Below are positions 17,641-28,214 of a stretch of DNA of 64,000 bases, in pieces. Position numbers and translations under genes: made by a program. Location of the stretch: NCBI GenBank assembly GCA_963575745.1, contig CAUYUJ010015285.1:124001-188000 (forward strand). The letters are read 5' to 3'. Origin of the DNA: Prorocentrum cordatum. Taxonomy: Eukaryota > Sar > Dinophyceae > Prorocentrales > Prorocentraceae. How positions within the stretch are numbered: the first letter of the stretch is position 1; every line of letters begins with the position of its first letter. Under the pieces are notes generated by a model, which ran no database searches, was not told the DNA's origin, and was given only the letters and a program-made list of their open reading frames with translations.

Positions 17641-18317
17641 CGCGCACTTCGGCGCTCCCCCACCCTCATGCATTGTCCAGAGACCCAGAAATGGGCCCAA
17701 ACCACCCCAAACTCTCGACACTTCTGTCCTCCCAGGGTCAACTTACCCTGGATCGACTCCTGACGGTGCTGGGGCCTGAGACTTGCACGTAAGCAAGGGT
17801 GCGTCTCGGGTACTTGACTTGTCCTCTTACCGAAAGAAACAGTGATCCACCTTGAACACTTCATGCGAACAACACATGGGGAGGTATCAAGGCGATGCAA
17901 TGTCGGGCCGCGCACGTCGCCTACCTGCGCAGCGTAGGACGGGGAACAGAAGTGTAGAGAGAGAGGAGGAACAGGAGCACGAGTAGGGGGGAGAAGGGCA
18001 TGGAGGACGGCGAGTGAAGAGGTAGAAACGCTGGTGAGAGCAACAGCGCCATACGCTACATCTGCTCGGCTCGCCCGCGCTATCGCTGCAGGTGACGGGC
18101 GCCTCGGGATGGGGGGCGAATGGGCCCCTGAAGACAGCGCCATGCGCTACGTGACGCTCCAGCGCCCTGCGCTCTGTGATGAAACAGCGCCGCGCGCTGA
18201 CTGACAGAACAGCACCACCCGCCATGTGGGCGCGCGCTCTTTCATGTTCGACCTGTCGTCGCCCGTCGCATGCAAACATAGCTAAAGGCGCCGCCCAAGC
18301 AGCAGCCTCCCAGGGAG
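17641..18317. other. Unique-looking spacer
   Basis: I see no gene or strong repeat, only loose recurrences of ACAGCGCCATGCGCTAC-like words near 18040-18190. Confidence 0.5.
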
Positions 18318-19640
18318 CAGAGAGATCTCAAATGGGCGCTGATGGCCCCGACTCCTCCGGGCCTTCCGGGAGCTTGCGAAAATGGTGACAGTTGCGCATT
18401 TCGCAGCGACCCAAGGAAGAGCGAGGTTTCGAACTGGTGCGCATGACCCCCGGCTCCGCTGGACCTCCCAGTAGCCTATGGAAGTGGCGGCAGATGCGCA
18501 GTTCGCAGGCGTCCACGGGGCAGCGAGGTCTCGGCTGGATGCGCGTGCAAATCCAGTCCGCTGTTCTTCCCAGGAGAACGCGAAAATGATAACATTTGCG
18601 CAGTTCGCAGCTACCCAGGGGGCAGCGAGGTCTCAAATGGGCGCGCGTGGGACCCGACTCCGCTGGTCCTCGCGGCGACAGCTGCGCAGTTCGCAGGCAC
18701 AGTTGCCACCCCCCCAGGGAGCAGCGAGGCTTCAAGTAGGTGCGCAAACAAATCCATTCCATTGAACCTCCGAGGCGCCAGCGAAAGTGGCGGCGGTGGC
18801 GTGCAGTCACCCAGGGGGCCGCGAGGTTTCAGCTGGGTGCGCGTACAAGTCCAGTCCGCTGGTCCTCCCAGGAACACACGAAAACGACAACATTTGCGCA
18901 GTTGGCAGCCTCCCCATTTCGCTGGACCTCACAGGGGCCCACGAAAGTAACGAGAGTTGCGCACTTCCCAACCACCAGGGGGGCCGCGAGGTCTCAAATG
19001 GATGCGCGTGGTCCCCAAGTGCGTTGGACCTCCCAAAAGCCCGCGAAAATGGCGACACTTACGCACTTCGCAGCGACCCAGGGAACAACGAGGTCCCAAG
19101 TGGGTGCGCGGGGCACCCGATTGCGTTAGACCTCCCAGGAGCGCACGGCAATGGCGACACATTGCAGAATTCGCAGCAACCCAGGAGGGCGAGGTCTCAA
19201 CTGGTGAGCGTGGCCCCCGACTCCGCCGGTCGTTCCAGGAGCCCGCGAAAGGGACGACAGCCTTGCGAAAGGGACGAAAGGGGGCCGCGAAGTCTCGGCT
19301 GGATGCGCGTGGCGCCCGACTCCGTTAGATCTCCGAGGAACGAGCCCACGAAATTGGCGACCCTTGCGCAGTCAGCGACCCAGGGAACAGCGAGGTCTCA
19401 AATGGGTCCGCGTGGCCCCCGATGCCGCTGGACCTCCCAGGAGCCCGCGAAAGTGGCGGTGGTTGCGCAGTCGCAGCCACGCAAGGAGGAACGAGGTCTC
19501 AAATGGATGCGCGTGGCACCCAGCCCCGCTGGACCTCCCAGGAGCCCAGGGCGTGCGCGTGGCACCCGGTTCCGTTGGACGAGCCCACGAAAGTGGTGAC
19601 GGTTGCGCACTTCGCAGCCGCCCATGAGCAAAGGCACGAG
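18318..19640 (+). repeat. ~105-bp satellite, about 12 units
   Basis: Each unit contains CGAGGTCTCAAATGG, then GGACCTCCCAGGAGC, GCGAAA-x-TGGCGAC and TTGCGCA-TTCGCAGC. Unit starts occur roughly every 95-160 bases, most near 105, which is 35 codons, so long frames stay open on both strands. The units are diverged from each other. Whether any of it is translated cannot be told. Confidence 0.85.
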
Positions 19641-20269
19641 CAAGGAAGGCCAGGAGGCAGGAGGAGAAGAGAGGAGGAGGAGATGAGAGGAAAAGGATTG
19701 GAGACCACAGTTCTCTATTTCCAAACGAGAACCCAACACAGGAGGGTGGGAAATTACATAGGACCCTTCAATATTGGACCCTGTGTTCGGCCTCCCCCCT
19801 TGCCACTGATTCAAAGTTGGGTTGGGCCTCGCTAGTTTCTTTGGTCCTATCACGACTGTGCTGCCGAACGCGTGGGACCAAGTTTGAATTCAGGGGGGGT
19901 GGGCGTTGAGTGAAAGGCTTTATTTATTTGTCCATGCGCGGTTTGTCGATCCCCGATTCCCGATCCCCGCCAGCGGGTCTCTTGCCAAATCGGCCCTTGG
20001 ACCCTGTCCAAGGGCGCGTTCGTACCAGCATCTCGGGGCGGATCCCGGCCTCGGCCACGGTCGCGCCCCAGGACCCTGGCCATAGAGTGCCACCACACCA
20101 GCCCAGAAGATCCACACACCTCCACTCTGGAGGTTGGACTTTCAGTCTGGAGGCAGGACTTCCATTCTGGAGGCAGAAAGGTTCCAGAATGCAGGAACAC
20201 AGCTTTCAGAATGGACGTCGGACTTCCATTCTGAAGACGTTCGATCTTCCTTTGGAACAGATGCTAGAC
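19641..20269. other. Spacer with a short CTGGAGGC-rich repeat
   Basis: Between 20105 and 20240 the phrases GGACTTCCATTCTGGAGGC and CAGAATGGACGTCGGACTTC recur in both orientations. Nothing else is recognised. Confidence 0.5.
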
Positions 20270-20400
20270 CCCCGACGTCACGATTTCTGAAAACGTCGAC
20301 CCCCATAGGTCTCCACCCACTCCCCAGGACCAGTTTTTCACCCCGAGCCGTTTTTGACGGCCCCGAGGCCCAGTAAGGACCCCCAGAGGCCAGAAACAGC
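20270..20400 (-). repeat. Dispersed repeat, GGTCGACGT family (minus)
   Basis: Read on the minus strand it shares GGCCTCGGGGCCGTCAAA, ACTGGTCCTGGGGA-TGGGT-GAGACC and GGGGGTCGACGT with 63040-63195 and partly with 45815-45900. It is a dispersed family without coding capacity. Confidence 0.6.
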
Positions 20401-21105
20401 GAAACACCGTCCGTCATGAGTTCGTTCATGACCCGCGGGGGTCGGGGGTAGAGGATGGCAGGCACGATCGGCGCCCGACAGCCCATGTCCTAGGCGACCC
20501 CCCCCCCCCCCCGAGCGCATCGCCTCCCACCACCCCTCCCCCCACCCCCCCCCAAGAGGGAAGCGAACCCGCCTGCCGACGGGCCGCCGAAAGCGCGCAT
20601 CGAGCCTGCTCGACCCTCCTCGAGCGCCGAGGATCGAGAGCTCCCGCTCTCGGCGGCCAGCCGGGGGGGGGAAGCGAAAGAAGGTCAGAAAGGCAGTTTT
20701 CGGGGTGGGAGGAAGGGGGGTGGGAAGATACAGGGCACGATTGTGTAGTAAGCACAGTCTTCAGACGCGGTGGCACGGATGATCTGATCATTTCTCCCAG
20801 CCCCATCCTCCCACCCCCGTCTTTCTGAGAAGGGGTGGGCCTTCTCAGAAGGCGAGACGTTTTCTGAGCTTTCCCCGGAGACACAGAAGACTTCTCAGAA
20901 AGGCCGGAGGGCTTCTGAGGAGCCCGGCCGCCTGCTGAGAAGGCCTGCTCCTTGTCACTTTCCCCCCGGGCGCGCCGCCAACCCATTCTGGGGAGGCCGA
21001 ACCTCCGAGTTTGGAGGGTCAAAGGCTGAGCTTCGGACCTCCGTTATGAAGTTTTCGGGTCCTCCCGTAGATGGACAAAAAAGTGGAACCCTTGACACCA
21101 CGCCC
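20401..21105. other. GC-rich spacer with homopolymer runs
   Basis: It contains C runs near 20500 and a stretch (20822-20945) rich in CTTCTGAGAAGG words that could fold. No gene is supported. Confidence 0.5.
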
Positions 21106-21106
21106 C

Positions 21107-21237
21107 CCCCTCCCCCCAATTTTCAAAGTTGGCCTCAAGCATTTGGCAGCACGGGCGTGAGAGGACAAAAAAAGTGGAACCCCCAGGGCCTCCGAGAGGC
21201 CGAACCCAACTTTGAAATTGGGGGGGGGGGGGGGGGG
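21107..21237 (+). repeat. Inverted repeat with CAAAGTTGG arms
   Basis: CCCCAATTTTCAAAGTTGG pairs with CCAACTTTGAAATTGGGG. The arms match the design at 4430-4530, so the two form a family of small foldback repeats, here with about 85 bases between arms. Confidence 0.7.
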
Positions 21238-21637
21238 GGACGGACGCGGGGCCGAAGACGAAGGGGTTTCATTTTTTTGTCCCCTTACCGTCCCCCCCCC
21301 CTCCCCCCCTCGACCTTTCATCCACGATCCTCCATCGCCAACCCTCGCCAGCGGCTCACAGGATCAAGAACTTTTGCGGCAGGCGTTCGGTCCCCATCCT
21401 GGAGGCTCGCGTCCTCCCCTCTGGAAGTCCTTTTGCTGCCGAAATCCGGGTTCGACCTCCGGCGTGGAAGTTGTCGATCCCTTTTTGGGGAGGTGCGCGG
21501 AAGCGCCAATTCAACCTGCATGTGTTCTCATATACCCTTCCCGAGGTCCATTGCGGCGAGGCTTCCAAGCCGGATCGATCTTCCGATGGCCTCAGGGCCC
21601 GCAGTCGGCCTCCAGGTGCTGGAAGCAGTGCCGAGCG

Positions 21638-21772
21638 TTATGTCGGGCCTGTCCCCCGAAAAGGTAAAAAAAATACATCAAAAATAGTCCCCGGACTATT
21701 TTTGGGATCATTTTTGGGGTATTTTTTATTTGTCGTCGAAGATCCCCCTGTAGGGGGACAGGCCCGACTTAA
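21638..21772 (+). mobile_element. 135-bp MITE with 8-bp target duplication
   Basis: Ends are TTATGTCGGGCCTGTCCCC and its near-perfect inverted copy ending GGCCCGACTTAA. It is flanked by GCCGAGCG on both sides (21630-21637 and 21773-21780), a clean 8-bp target duplication as made by hAT-type and some other transposases. The interior is AT-rich with ATTTTTGGG words. A relative with the same ends lies at 62385-62622. Confidence 0.9.
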
Positions 21773-21789
21773 GCCGAGCGCTCTCGCGG

Positions 21790-22060
21790 CCGGCGATGCC
21801 GCCACGACGCCGCCACGACGCATGCGCCGCGTCCCCCTCCCTCCTCCTCCCCCTCCTCCTCCTCCTCCTCCTCCTCCCCCTCCTCCTCCTCCTCCGCCTG
21901 CCATCCTCCTCAGCTGCCTCCCCCCCTCCCCCCGCCTCCTGACTCCCCCTCCTCCTCCCCTCCATCCCTCTCCTCCTCCCCCCTCCCCTCCCTCCTCCCC
22001 CTCCCTCCTCTCCGCCCCCCTCCCTCCTCCCTCCTCCTCGGTCCTCTGCCAGCACTGGCC
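21790..22060 (+). repeat. CCT/TCC-rich low-complexity tract
   Basis: Nearly pure polypyrimidine built from CCTCCT units. Open frames across it are translations of the repeat. Confidence 0.9.
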
Positions 22061-22204
22061 GGAGCGGCCCGCGCCGCCCTCACGCCCGCCGTGCCGCAAC
22101 GGGCCGTCCGCGGGCGCGCGCTCCCGCAGGCCACGGGCTGACGGCACTCCCCCGAGCTATCGCTCGACGAAAAAGGAGTCGCGAAGCGCCCAGCGGGAGG
22201 TCGG

Positions 22205-24535
22205 AATGTGCGTCGCCAGGTGCGGTTGCGGTTGCGCGCCCGCGGGCGGGTTGAAATGTGTCGCCCAGGTGCGGTTGCGGTTGCGCGCCCGCCGGCGGAT
22301 CGAAATGTGTCGCCCAGGTGCGGTTGCGGTTGCGCGCCAGCGGGCGGGTGGAAATGTGTCGCCCAGGTGCGGTTGCGGTTGCGCGCCCGCCGGCGGATCG
22401 AAACGTGTCGCCCAGGTGCGCTTGCGGTTGCGCGCCCGCGGGCGGGTCGAAATGTGTGGAGTAGGTGCGGTTGCGGTTGCGCGCCCGCGAGAGGGTTGAA
22501 TTGTGTCGCCCAAGTGCGCTTGCGTGCCCGCGGGCGGGTTGAAAGGTGTCGCCCAGGTGCGGTTGCGGTTGCGCGCCCGCGACAGGGTTGAGATGTGTCG
22601 CCCAGTTGCGGTTGCTGTTGCGCGCCCGCGGGCGGGTCGAAATGTGGTGCCCAATTGCGGTTGCGGTTGCGCGCCCGCGGGCGGGTCGAAACGTGTCGCC
22701 CAGTTGCGGTGGCGGCTGCGCGCCCGCGGGCGGGTTGAAATGTGTCGCCCAGTTGCGGTTTTTGTCGCGCGGGTTGGGCGCGCCCGCGGGCGTGTTGGAA
22801 TGTGTCGCCCGAAGGTGCGGTTGCGTGTAGCGCGCCCGCGGGCGGTTGAAATGCGGTCGCCCAGGTGCGGTTTCGGTTGCCGCGCCCAGCGGGCGGGTTG
22901 GAATGTGTCGCCCAGTGTGCGGTTGCGTTGCGCGCCCGCGGGCGATTGGAATGTGTCGCCAGGTGCGGTTGCGTTTGCGCGCCCGCGGTCGGATTGGAAC
23001 GTGTTCGCCCTGGTTGCGGGTTGCGCGCCCGCGGGGCGGGTCGAAATGCGTTGCCCAAGGAGCGGTGCGGTGCGCGGACCACCGCGGGGGCGGTTTGGAA
23101 TGTGTCGCCCCGGTGCGTTTGCGGTTGCCGCCCCCGGGCGGAATTGGAATGCGTTTCGCCCGTTGCGGTTGTGCCCGCACCGCACCGCGGCGGGGTCGAA
23201 AAGAGTCGCCCCAGGTGGCGGGTGTGGTTGGGTTGTCGCGGCGGGTTGAAATGTGTCCCCCAGGTGCGCTTGCGCGCCCACGGGCTGTTTGAGATGTGTC
23301 GCCCAGGTGCGGTTGCGGTTGCGCGCCCGCGGGCGGGTTGAAATGTGTCGCCCAGGTGCGGTTGCGGATGCGCGCCCGCGAACGGGTCGAAATGTGTCGC
23401 CCAGGTGCGGTTGCGCTTGCGCGCCCGCGGGCGGGCGAAATGTGGCGCCCAGTTGCGGTTGCGGATGCGCGCCCGCGGGCGGGTTGAAATGTGTCGCCCA
23501 GGTGCGCTTGCGCGCCCACGTGCGGTTTGAAATGTGTCGCCCAGGTGCGGTTGCGCTTGCGCGCCTGCGGGCGGGTCGAAATGTGGCGCCCAGTTGCGGT
23601 TGCGGATGCGCGCCCGCGGGCGGGTTGGAAAGTGTCGCCCAGGTTGCGGTTGCGCGCCCGCGGGCGGGTTGAAATGTGTCGCCCAGGTGCGGTTGCGGTT
23701 GCGCGCCCGCGGGCGGTTGAAATGTGTCGCCGGGCGCGGTTGCGCGCCCGCGGGCGGGTCAAAATGTTGTCCGCCCAGAGTTGCGGTTGCGGTTGCGCGC
23801 CCGCGGGCGGGTCGAAATGTGTCGCCCAAGGTGCGGTTGGGCGTTGCGCGCCCGCGGAGGGTTGAATGTGTCGCCCGTTGCGGTGCGCGCTCCCGCGGGC
23901 GCTTTGAAATGTCGTCGCCCAGTTGCGGTTGCGCGCCCCGCGGGCGGATCGAAATGTGTCGCCCGGTTGCGGTTGCGGTTGCGCGCCGCTCCGGCGGGTC
24001 GAAATGTGTCGCCCGGTTGCGGTGCGGTTGCGCGCCCGCGGGCGGCTTGAAATGTGTCGCCCAGGTGCGGTTGCGGTGCGCGCCCGCGGGCGGGTCGAAA
24101 TGTGTCGCCCAGTGCGGTTGCGGTTGCGCGCCCGCGGGCGGGTCGAAATGTGTCGCCCAGGTGCGGTTGCGGTTGCGCGCCCGCGGGCGGGTTCAAATGT
24201 GCCGCGTAGTTGCGGTTGCGGTTGCGCGCCCGCGGGCGGGTTGAAATGTGTCGCGTAGTTGTGGTTGCGCGCCCGCGGGCGGGTTGAAATATGTGTCGCC
24301 CAGTTGCGGTTGCGGTTGCGCGCCCGCGGGAGGATTGAAATGTGTCGCCCAGTTGCGCTTGCGCGCCCGGGGGCGGGTCGAAATGTGCCGCCCGGTTGCG
24401 GTTGCGGTTGCGCGCCCGCGGGCGGGTTGAATTGTGTCGCCCAGTTGCGGTTTCAGTTGCGCGCCCGCGGACGGGTCGAAATGTGTCGCCCAGTTGCGGT
24501 TGCGCGCCCGCGGGCGGTTTGAAATGTGTTGTTCA
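22205..24535 (+). repeat. 49-bp GC-rich satellite, about 47 units
   Basis: The unit reads GGTTGCGGTTGCGCGCCCGC then GGGCGGGTTGAAATGTGTCG then CCCAGGTGC. Variants lack one GGTTGC (43 bp) or carry 1-2-base changes, which break any long frame. Every intact unit has the 12-bp perfect palindrome CGCCCGCGGGCG. Units between 22800 and 23250 are the most diverged. Long open frames on both strands are products of the repeat. Confidence 0.95.
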
Positions 24536-24552
24536 AGGTGCCTTCCTGACGT

Positions 24553-24600
24553 TTAGTCAGTCAATCAGTCAGTCAATCAACCAGTCAGTCAGTCAGTCAC
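24553..24600 (+). repeat. CAGT/CAAT tetranucleotide repeat
   Basis: About 45 bases of GTCAGTCAATCAGTCAGTC immediately after the 49-bp satellite. Confidence 0.85.
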
Positions 24601-24802
24601 CGGCGGGCACGGAATTTCACCCGGTTCCGCCGAGAGAGAAAAAATACAAAAAGCGCAGAGCGCGCCGGCGCGGCCAGGGGGGGTCTAGCGCCGATCCGAG
24701 ATTTCCGCGCCGAGCTTCGAAAGTTGATGCTTGCGCAGTTGCTTGTTCGTTCCTCTATGCAGATTGATGTGGACGGTTCCACTGGAACCTGTGAAGCAAA
24801 TA
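24601..24802. other. Short spacer
   Basis: No gene or repeat recognised in this stretch. Confidence 0.4.
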
Positions 24803-24972
24803 GGAGGTGGATAGACCTCCTACCCTGACGCGTCGATCAAGGAGTTGACCGTTTTCGGTTCGCGAGAGGGCGTCGCGGCCGACATTTTTGCGGGTCCAGG
24901 TCCGTCGGTTTCGGTCCTAGGCCGTTTTCATTAACTGGAGGTTTATTGCAGTGAGGTTTATCCACCGCCGAA
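24803..24972 (+). mobile_element. Inverted-repeat element, GGTGGATA-ACCTCC ends
   Basis: The left end GGAGGTGGATAGACCTCC is matched by the inverted right end GAGGTTTATCCACC. The interior shares CGTCGAT, TTGACCGTTTTCGGTT and GAGAGGGCG-CG-GGCCG with the element at 45925-46100. Two copies with matching ends support a MITE family. Confidence 0.65.
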
Positions 24973-25017
24973 GCAAGATGAGGAAGGAGGTCTCTTACAA
25001 CCCTCCCGAAGGAAAAC

Positions 25018-25780
25018 TCAACGGAGCGATTCAGCAGCCACCCTGCTCCAATCCAAAGTTAGCTGTTGACGGGGCCGCTGTTGCACTGGGGGGTTCGATG
25101 CAACATTGGGCGGGGAGGCGGGGCGGAGGCCGCCGTTGCGAGAAGATGACCCCATGGCCAGACAGTCGCATGAAGACTCCGATGCGGCCCCGAAGCGTTT
25201 CCCGAAGCCCACGGCCACTTTCGTCAAGCTTTTCTTCAGGAGTGTGGTAGGGCTCCGAGTAGCTCCCTCGGTCCTCCTCCTCGTCCTCGGCCTCATCGTC
25301 CTTCTCCTCCTCCTCCTCCTCCTTCTCCTCCTCTTCCTCCTCCTCCTCCTCCTCCTCCTCCTCCTCCTCCTCCTCCTCCTCCTCCTCCTCCTCCTCCTCC
25401 CCCTCCTCTTCCTCCTCCTCCTCCTCCTCCTCCTCCGCCTCCTCGGCCTCGTCATCCACCTCCTCGGCCTCGTCCTCCTCGTCCTCCGCGCTTCCGGGCT
25501 CCACCTCCTCGCCCTCGCCCTCGTCTTTCTCGGCCTTCTCGCCCTCGCTCCTCCCCCTCTTCCCCGCCACGAGGTGCACCTCAGCGCCCCCTGGGAGCGC
25601 CGCCTGCCCGCGGCCGCTGTGCTCGCGGCGGCGGCGGCGGCCCTCGCGGCCTTCGGCGGCGTCGCCTCTGGCCCGGGCAAGGCTCGCGCGGTGCTGCCGT
25701 GCTATCAGAAGGCCGGGCGGTGAAACCCAGGTCTCCGACGATGCCGCGGCTCGCCCTGGAGAGCCCTCAAGGGCTCCCAC
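25018..25780 (-). other. Acidic open frame over a CTC/GAG repeat, doubtful gene
   Basis: A 249-residue minus-strand frame has a long Glu run (25260-25500) flanked by more varied sequence: EGEKAEKDEGEGEEVEPGS before it, and DRGSYSEPYHTPEEKLDESG then FMRLSGHGVIFSQRR after it. The flanks look somewhat protein-like, so an acidic low-complexity exon is possible. The core is a trinucleotide repeat open in all phases, so the call is weak. Confidence 0.3.
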
Positions 25781-26299
25781 GAGGGCGCGAAGTTATTCGC
25801 GCTTCGCGGTCCTCGTTCCTTCTCCCCCTCCTCCTCGTCCTCCCTTTCTCCCTGTGGGGGGGCGGCGTGAGAGCGCGAAGTCATTCGCGCTTCGCGGAGC
25901 GCGAAGCGCGAAGTTGGGAGCCAACGGCTGGATTCTCCTCGAAACTCTGGTCAGAACGCACGCCTGGAGAGAGGTCCGTGGAGTAGCTGCATCGGCACCT
26001 TTTGGTTCCCCCTGCGTCCTCTTCTCCACGCGGTGTGCCACGCTGGCTGCCCGCGTGAGCGGCGGCGTGAGGTCGCCATCGGGCTCTGAGAGAGCGCCCA
26101 CCCAGACAAGGCGAGTGAGGAAATCTGCACCGATTCACTCGAAATTAGCACCCGAGTGCTTGGCATCGCTCGGGTGTGTGTGTGTGTGTGTGTGTGCATT
26201 TTCCCAACCGTCCTGTGGTGTTGGGTCCTCGCTTTCAAGAGAAGCGCCCCGCGTCCACTCTTTCCTTCCTCCTCCCCCTCCCTCTTATCATGATCAGCC
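25781..26299. other. Spacer with GCGCGAAG palindromes and a GT repeat
   Basis: GCGCGAAGT-ATTCGCGCTTCGCG occurs twice (about 25779-25803 and 25875-25899). A GT dinucleotide run lies at 26175-26196, preceded by GCTTGGCATCGCTCGG, which recurs at 48029-48044. Confidence 0.5.
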
Positions 26300-26309
26300 T
26301 CCTCCTCCT

Positions 26310-26317
26310 CCCCCTCC

Positions 26318-26371
<54 letters not shown>

Positions 26372-26399
26372 ACATCATTATCATTATCATCATCACCAC
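26310..26399 (+). repeat. ATC microsatellite before an SL relic
   Basis: About 80 bases of ATC units ending ATCATCACCACC directly before the spliced-leader relic. Confidence 0.9.
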
Positions 26400-26420
26400 C
26401 CGTAGCAATTTTGGCTCAAG
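26400..26420 (+). other. Relic dinoflagellate spliced leader (20 of 21)
   Basis: The sequence has CCGTAGC, one mismatch (A for C), then ATTTTGGCTCAAG. Trans-splicing puts this leader on dinoflagellate mRNAs; a genomic copy followed by transcript sequence marks a reverse-transcribed mRNA. The next bases are GCCAAGATGG and not a GT donor, so it is not an SL RNA gene. It stands at the head of the second LINE copy. Confidence 0.85.
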
Positions 26421-27378
26421 GCCAAGATGGTTCCCATTCCCCTGCTTCTGAGGGGTAGGCGCCCATCCGACTCCCATCGTGCATTCAAACTCTTCAAGAG
26501 CTCTGAGACCAGGTCCGCCCCTGGCACTTACTTCCGTATCCGAGTCCTGGATTGAGCTTCGCGCCCCAGGCACCTCCACATCCAAGTCCGGGTCCGAGCC
26601 TCGCGCCCCTGGCACTTTCATATCCAAGTCCTGGTCCGAGCCTTGCGCCCCAGGCCCTGCAGCGACGTTCCCGAAGCTGGCAAAGAACGCGACTCTCCTG
26701 GGCTACACTATTTTCGCGGCCTTCCTCCGCGCATTCCAGTCATCCATCAGTGACAGCTCCCTGTGCTACGTTCATCCCGAACAATGTCTGCTTCCAGCTC
26801 GGACGACACCAGGGCAACTGGATCCCGTGGGACACGAAGCGGCGGAGCCTCGGAAGGCGTTGCGCGTCGCAGCGGCGCCCGTCAGGCTCGGCGACGGTAA
26901 CCTCGGGAAAACGCTAGCGATCGCACTCGGGTCCACTCTGACAGACGTGGCCCTCTTCAACACAGAGATCCCTGGCAGTCGGGCGCCAGCCGATTTGTTG
27001 CTGCGGGGCGACGGGCTGGCCGCTCAGGGGGTGCAGGAGGAGACCGAGAGTGAGCCCTGTCAGTCCCACCCGCCGCCAGACCGTGGTTGGGCCGTCATCT
27101 CGACGCAACAGCAGCCGCCGAGTTGGCACAGCAACTTAAAATGGCCCCAACGCTTCCATCACAAGAACTTCGAGCAAGCGCTGCGCAAGCTCCAGCCCAT
27201 CCACAACCAGCTACACGACCAGCCGGCCACGACCCTGCAGTTCCGCGACCCCCACGGTCCCAGCGAGACGTCCCTGGACCACCTGGGCAACCTCTACAGC
27301 TCCCTCGGCTTCCGCAAGGACCCGTACTACACAATTTCTCGCGCGCCATCGAAGGTGTCGTAAATTCGCAGCTAGCAA
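26421..27378 (+). pseudogene. 5' part of the second LINE (leader and ORF1 start)
   Basis: From the SL relic the sequence runs through an ATG at 26427, a 42-bp direct repeat (26515-26665) coding repeated (S)E-RAPGT--SKSWS, and an open frame from 26479 to 27363. In another frame, 27087 onward gives HLDATAAAELAQQLKM and HNFSRAIEGVVNSQLAMATQQ, joining the ORF1-like protein of block B. Frame changes between the pieces show decay. No database match can be claimed. Confidence 0.45.
26515..26665 (+). repeat. 42-bp (14-codon) minisatellite
   Basis: Three to four units of GAGCCTCGCGCCCCTGGCAC followed by a CATCCAAGTC-GGTCC part. Length in whole codons keeps the frame open. Confidence 0.75.
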
Positions 27379-28204
27379 TGGCCACGCAGCAGCTCGGCAA
27401 CCTCTTCGACTCCACCTGGGGAAATGTCCAACATCATCGTCGTACCACAATCGAGCATTACGATGCCCCGCAGCAGCCCAGACTTGAACAAGCAGAACGT
27501 GACCCCGGCAGCATTCGCAGACAACAGGACCAACAAGCAGCAGAACAGCAAGACCTTCGCCAAACCGTGCGCAGATTGGAAGCAGCAGCAGCGCTCGCTG
27601 AAGCCCAGCTACCTACCATCGATCTAGCCAGCGTGGCAAATTATGACCGAAAGCCGCCCAACCCCGTGCTCTTCCAGATCGGAGCGCCTAGTAACATCCA
27701 ACCAGCCGAAGGTCGACGAGCAACAGCGCAATGGACTCAAGGCGCCCAACTTACAGCAGAACAAGGCAAGCTACTCGAAGACGCCCCAGCGCGTCGGAGG
27801 TCCTGGAGTCGCACGCCCAAGGGCGCTCGCTCTGGCTCGTGCACTCAAACTCGTTGGTGGACGATGGCGGACCTTCTGCGCCCAACGTCCACGGCGCGGA
27901 CACTCCGCTCTTTGTCTCCAGTGACAAGTCACCGGAGCATGTGCGCAAGGAGCTCCAGACCAAGCGTGTCGCGGGCATCCTCGGGGAGCTCTTCCCTGGC
28001 ATGGACTTCAAGACGCTGCGGCAGTCGGGCATTGCGCAGCAAGGGGCGATGCCAATCGCGGAAATTCAGCCGCAAGGCCTACGAGAACACTCGAAGCTCA
28101 ATTTGGACCCAGTTGCGGTCACCAACAATGGGCATCAACAAAGACTTGGTGGAGCATAAATTCGAGACCGCCTTCGTCTCGATCGACACATCCACGTGGA
28201 TTAT
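27087..28204 (+). pseudogene. LINE ORF1-like gene (block B), frameshifted
   Basis: Same content as block A 1-826, with the N-terminal part preserved: HLDATAAAELAQQLKM, a Pro/Gln-rich stretch, then TVRRLEAAAALAEAQ. Around 27780 the sensible frame changes to SASEVLESHAQGRSLWLVHS and SSDKSPEHVRKELQTKRVAG. The frame change means no single protein is made. Confidence 0.5.
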
Positions 28205-28214
28205 ATAATTACCC

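Noticed and set aside
22080-23829. Very long minus-strand open frames (up to 639 residues) over the 49-bp satellite
   Set aside because: They are repeat translations; parallel long frames exist in other phases and strands, and unit-length changes shift them.
22205-24535. CRISPR-like array
   Set aside because: Units are continuous tandem repeats without unique spacers, in a eukaryotic genome.
25106-25723. Poly-Leu membrane protein on the plus strand
   Set aside because: It is the complement of a GAG/CTC trinucleotide tract.
15865-27378. The inter-block region as the missing right half of a 27-kb tandem repeat
   Set aside because: Nothing after the 3' LTR of copy B matches 15865-27378 beyond short dispersed families.
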